Below, piece after piece: positions 11,287 to 14,209 of a DNA stretch of 14,209 nucleotides. The DNA is taken from the NCBI GenBank assembly GCA_946531975.1, contig CAMNAY010000012.1:1-14209 (forward strand). Direction: 5' to 3'. The DNA is from an uncultured Ruminococcus sp. (lineage in GTDB: Bacteria; Bacillota; Clostridia; Oscillospirales; Ruminococcaceae). The position numbers and the translations under genes were made by a program. How positions within the stretch are numbered: position 1 is the first letter of the stretch; each line of letters opens with the position of its first letter. Under the pieces are notes generated by a model. It had not been told where the DNA came from. It made no database searches and was given only the letters and a program-made list of their open reading frames with translations.

Positions 11287-13920
11287 CTATTTTCCTGCGG
11301 CTGTGATCTTCCGGACGGCGGTTTCTCTGCGGGATGCAGGGTGCGCAGTCAGTGCGGCGGCGAGCGGGACTGTAATGCTGAAGCCCAGTGCGGTCAGCAG
11401 CGCGGAAGACGCAAGCGTGACGGTTGAGAATACCGCCTGCATCGCGGGAATCCGCAGTGCGGCGAAGGTGACGGCAGCAGAGGACAGCACCGCGAGCAGA
11501 AGCTTGCCGTTTGAGAAATACGGCACGGAAAACAGCGTTCCGTCCTCACGTTTGCACTCGAATACATGCAGGAGCTGCGAGCAGATCAGTGTGACGAGCG
11601 CCGCGGTGCGGGCATGTGCCAGATCACCGGTCATGCGCAGGACGGTTGTGAACGAGCCGAGCGTCGAGAGCGCGATGAAAATGCCGCGGAAAACAATGCG
11701 CGAGAGCAGACCGCCCGCAAAAAAGCTGTCGTCCGCACGGCGCGGCGGGCGGTGCATGATCTCCGGTGCAGGCGGCTCCAGTCCGAGGGCGACCGCCGGA
11801 AGTCCGTCCGTCATCAGATTGACCAGCAAAATCTGTGTCGGCAGCAGTACGACCGGCAGCCCCATGAGAATACCGGCAAGCATGGTCAGCACCTCACCGA
11901 TGTTGCAGGCGAGCAGATAGCGCACGAATTTGCGGATATTTGCATAGACCGTGCGCCCTTGCTCGACCGCAGCGGTCAGCGTATCGAAGCGGTCGTCGAG
12001 CAGAATGATATCGGCAGCCTGCCGCGTGACATCGGTGCCGTTTTTGCCCATTGCCACGCCGATGTCCGCCTCCTTGACCGCAGGTGCATCGTTGACGCCG
12101 TCGCCGGTCATCGCTGAGATATGCCCCTTGCGCCGGAATGCACGGACGAGCCGCAGCTTATGTGCAGGCGTAACGCGGGCGAATACAGCATAGCGGTCCA
12201 GACAGGCGTCCAGCTCGGCATCGCTCAGGCGGTCAAGTTCTGCGCCGGTCATTGCGTGTTCTGCATGCGGAATCCCCGCCTTTGCAGCGATTGCCGCCGC
12301 GGTTTTGATATGGTCACCGGTCAGCATGACAACGCGGATGCCTGCATGGGTACACGCCGCAATCGCGCGCTTTGCCTGCTCACGCGGCGGGTCGAGCATC
12401 CCGCTCATGCCGAGAAAGACCATAGAATTCGGCTGTGCAGTTCCGCTGACATGCGGCTGCTCCGCGAATGCCAGAACGCGCAGCGCTTCCTCCGCGAGTG
12501 CATCTGCCTGACAGCTCAGTGCCGCGCGCTTCTGCGGCGTCAGCGGAAGCACACGCCCGTTTTCGCGGTAATATGTGCAATTCCGCAGGATCACATCGAC
12601 AGCACCCTTCGAGAGTGCGAGGGAATCCTGTTCGCTGCTGCAAAAGACCGTCATGGCGCGGGTATCACTGTCAAACGGAATCTCACCGGTGATGCGGTAA
12701 CGGGAAAAGCCGTCGGCGCTGATGCGGCACTTGGCTGCTGCGATGAGCAATGCCGCTTCGGTCGGGTCGCCGGAAATCTCCCACATTTCTCCTGCATCGG
12801 TAATTGCAGCATGATTGCAGAGAACGGCACAGCGCAGCAGCGGGAACAGATCCGAGGATGCATTGACAGGGCATGCGGCAGCGTCCTTCAGCAAAGAGCC
12901 GCTGCGCTGCCAGCCGGTTCCGGTCAGGCTGTATTCTGCGGCAGGTGTCCGGAGCTTCTGCACGGTCATTTTGTTCTCAGTGATCGTACCGGTTTTGTCG
13001 GAACAGATGACCGATGCACAGCCCAGTGTTTCGACGGCATGCAGCCGGTTGACGAGCGCGTGTTTCGCAAGCATGCGCCGGACGGCAAGTGCCAGCGCAA
13101 TCGTAACGGTTGCGGGGAGACCCTCCGGAATCGCGGCAATCGCGATTGTGATGCCGGTCATGAGCATGTCAAAGACCGGTTCGCCGCGCAGAATCCCTGC
13201 GAGAAAGACCAGAATGCAGACAGCAAGACAGATCACGGCAAGCACCTTGCCAAGCTCACCGAGCCGTTTCTGGAGCGGTGTTTCGTTTTCGGAAATATCC
13301 GAGAGAAGCTGCGAGATCTGCCCCATTTGTGTGGATTTTCCGGTGTGCGTAACTTCTGCTTCGGCGGTGCCGTGCGTGACGGCAGTTCCCGCATAGAGCA
13401 TGTCGCCGCGTCCGATCGCATTCGAGACAGCGCCGTCCGCATCGGTATGCACATGCTTTTGCACAGGGAGCGATTCGCCGGTCAGCACGGATTCCTCTGC
13501 GGAGAGCTGTGCGCAGCTTCGGATGACTGCATCGGCGGGGATACAGTCCCCGGCTTCTATTAAAATAGTATCCCCGGTGACAATCTGATCTGCGGGAAGC
13601 ACCGCCGGTACGCCGTCGCGGAGAACCCGTGCGGTCGGTGCGGTCATGTTCCGCAGTGCCAGAAGCGTCTGTTCTGTGCGGAATTCCTGTACAAAGCCAA
13701 GCACCGCATTCAGGATGACGATTACCCCGATTGCCGCAGCATCGGCGTATTCATGTACCAGCCACGAGATCAGTGCGGCGAAAAGCAGGATCAGTACGGT
13801 GAGATCGCGGAACTGCGAACAGAGAATGCGGAACGGATGCGCTTTCTGCGGCTCAGCCAGCGTATTGCGCCCGTCCCGACGCAGACGCTCCTGTGCCTGC
13901 GCGGTGGTCAGTCCCTGCAT
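11287..13920 (-). CDS. Calcium-transporting P-type ATPase (P2A/P2B type)
   Basis: An 877-residue P-type cation ATPase of the SERCA/PMCA group, which exports Ca2+ from the cytoplasm. In order: the cation-ATPase N-terminal domain (LTTAQAQERLRRDGRN), M1-M2, the A domain with TGES near 147-150, M3-M4 with AAIPEGLP (E266, matching SERCA E309), and the phosphorylated D308 in CSDKTGT. The hinge TGDGVNDAP (D607, D611) follows. M5 has N673 and E676 (CNIGEV), and M6 has N701/T704/D705 (NLMTDGLP), then M7-M10. These match SERCA calcium ligands; the M8 glutamate (SERCA E908) is replaced within LVTLICSQLLHVF, as in pumps thought to move one Ca2+ per ATP. AAAGGAG lies 10 nt before the ATG. No clear promoter was found on the - strand upstream. 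It appears monocistronic. Confidence 0.92.
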   Translation of the reverse strand: MQGLTTAQAQERLRRDGRNTLAEPQKAHPFRILCSQFRDLTVLILLFAALISWLVHEYADAAAIGVIVILNAVLGFVQEFRTEQTLLALRNMTAPTARVLRDGVPAVLPADQIVTGDTILIEAGDCIPADAVIRSCAQLSAEESVLTGESLPVQKHVHTDADGAVSNAIGRGDMLYAGTAVTHGTAEAEVTHTGKSTQMGQISQLLSDISENETPLQKRLGELGKVLAVICLAVCILVFLAGILRGEPVFDMLMTGITIAIAAIPEGLPATVTIALALAVRRMLAKHALVNRLHAVETLGCASVICSDKTGTITENKMTVQKLRTPAAEYSLTGTGWQRSGSLLKDAAACPVNASSDLFPLLRCAVLCNHAAITDAGEMWEISGDPTEAALLIAAAKCRISADGFSRYRITGEIPFDSDTRAMTVFCSSEQDSLALSKGAVDVILRNCTYYRENGRVLPLTPQKRAALSCQADALAEEALRVLAFAEQPHVSGTAQPNSMVFLGMSGMLDPPREQAKRAIAACTHAGIRVVMLTGDHIKTAAAIAAKAGIPHAEHAMTGAELDRLSDAELDACLDRYAVFARVTPAHKLRLVRAFRRKGHISAMTGDGVNDAPAVKEADIGVAMGKNGTDVTRQAADIILLDDRFDTLTAAVEQGRTVYANIRKFVRYLLACNIGEVLTMLAGILMGLPVVLLPTQILLVNLMTDGLPAVALGLEPPAPEIMHRPPRRADDSFFAGGLLSRIVFRGIFIALSTLGSFTTVLRMTGDLAHARTAALVTLICSQLLHVFECKREDGTLFSVPYFSNGKLLLAVLSSAAVTFAALRIPAMQAVFSTVTLASSALLTALGFSITVPLAAALTAHPASRRETAVRKITAAGK

Positions 13921-14068
13921 AGTGCGGACACTCCTTTCCGTATTTCGGATTCAGTGAAGCATATGTGCCGGTGCATGTCCGGTATGCATTTGTGAGAATG
14001 CACAAAAAAATGGCAAGTGCTTTATGAAAGTTCTACCAAGAAAAAGCGGCGGAATCCGAAGAAAGGAC
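13921..14068. other. Intergenic region upstream of the ATPase gene
   Basis: Apart from the ATPase ribosome binding site, this stretch holds a short hairpin TGCATT/AATGCA (13985-13990 with 13997-14002) next to an A7 run, and repeated GCAT-containing motifs (CCGGTGCATG, CCGGTATGCAT). I see no convincing - strand promoter for the ATPase; TTGCCA at about 14010-14015 has only a poor -10 at 17 nt. Confidence 0.4.
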
Positions 14069-14097
14069 TTGCATTTCCGGACGGAGTATGCTATAAT
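14069..14097 (+). promoter_or_regulatory. Strong sigma-A promoter at the right edge
   Basis: TTGCAT (14069-14074), a 17-nt spacer and TATAAT (14092-14097) with a TGC extended -10. It points out of the window, divergent from the ATPase gene. The predicted transcript start is near 14104. Confidence 0.8.
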
Positions 14098-14103
14098 AAG
14101 AAA

Positions 14104-14209
14104 GCTGATGCACAAGATATGCAATGAAACACGAGGTTGCGGCTGTGAGCCGGTAATTCGTGCGGAGCATGTCCCGCTGGACGGGCGAATTGAGATACGG
14201 CACTGTGTG
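14104..14209 (+). ncRNA. Structured leader or small RNA, truncated at window end
   Basis: Downstream of the strong promoter no ribosome-binding-site-plus-ATG pair appears for at least 105 nt, but hairpins do. They are CGGCT/AGCCG (14140-14144 with 14148-14152) and AATTCG/CGAATT (14155-14160 with 14186-14191) enclosing CCCG/CGGG (14173-14176 with 14182-14185). The order GAGGTTGCGG, GGTA before a stem, GGAG in the loop and TGAGA after it is reminiscent of the 5' half of lysine riboswitches (GAGGxGCG ... AGUA ... GGAG ... GAAAG). Two of these positions deviate, however, and the closing 3' half lies outside the window. Another riboswitch class, or an unstructured 5' UTR, remains possible. Confidence 0.4.

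Noticed and set aside
13985..14009. TGCATT/AATGCA hairpin as a terminator
   Set aside because: It is followed by A7 on the + strand and the T run precedes the hairpin on the - strand, so the geometry is wrong both ways.
14108..14209. Open frame from ATG 14108 (MHKICNETRGCGCEPVIR...) reaching the window end
   Set aside because: The ATG is within about 4 nt of the predicted transcript start and has no ribosome binding site; 34 open codons are unremarkable and the region shows hairpins instead.
14190..14209. M-box (Mg2+) riboswitch, from GAGATACGGCACTG
   Set aside because: The preceding GTTAGGTGAGGCTCCT segment required by that class is missing.
1..14209. Mobile element, prophage, CRISPR or defence island
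   Set aside because: The only recombinase is Xer-like and in an operon with housekeeping genes; no transposase, att repeat pair, repeat-spacer pattern or defence domain was seen.

Overview
The window looks like a chromosomal stretch from a low-to-moderate-GC, spore-forming member of the Clostridia, most likely an Oscillospiraceae/Ruminococcus-type gut or rumen bacterium. This is inferred from the gene content (SpoVS, SpoIIGA/SigE, SpoIIAA/SpoIIAB/SigF, a DUF4317-like tail, a GH43-CBM6 enzyme), strong GGAGG-type ribosome binding sites and sigma-A promoters, often with a TGC extended -10. No phage, transposon, CRISPR array, tRNA or rRNA is visible.

Left part (1-4.3 kb, all + strand): the 3' end of a DUF4317-like gene, an intracellular-looking GH43 glycosidase with a C-terminal CBM6-like module and a strong terminator, then a promoter-led run of a Xer-type tyrosine recombinase, a small Thr-rich single-pass membrane protein with a 12-bp coding repeat, a YmdB phosphodiesterase and spoVS. 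The ymdB-spoVS pair is also adjacent in Bacillus subtilis.

Middle (4.3-6.1 kb, - strand): the spoIIG operon (spoIIGA protease plus pro-sigma-E), read from a promoter with a perfect Spo0A box (TGTCGAA) about 21 nt upstream of an extended -10. Divergent from it, polA and rimI (6.1-9.1 kb, + strand) overlap and probably form an operon. Between the two divergent promoters lie a 15-bp palindrome and a long imperfect hairpin that no gene explains.

Right part (9.2-14.2 kb): the spoIIA operon (spoIIAA-spoIIAB-sigF, - strand, overlapping genes) converges on rimI. Divergent from spoIIA is a frameshifted lipoprotein gene. A SERCA/PMCA-type Ca2+ P-type ATPase follows on the - strand, and at the right edge a strong + strand promoter drives a structured, apparently non-coding leader cut off by the window end.

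Functionally, the window brings together the forespore switch (SpoIIAA/AB/SigF), the mother-cell switch (SpoIIGA/SigE) and SpoVS within about 6.6 kb, with housekeeping replication genes between them. I see no convincing new multi-gene defence or mobile system. The less ordinary signals are the twin palindromes upstream of both sporulation operons, the intergenic hairpin at 5973-6063, the frameshifted lipoprotein and the truncated structured leader at the right edge.
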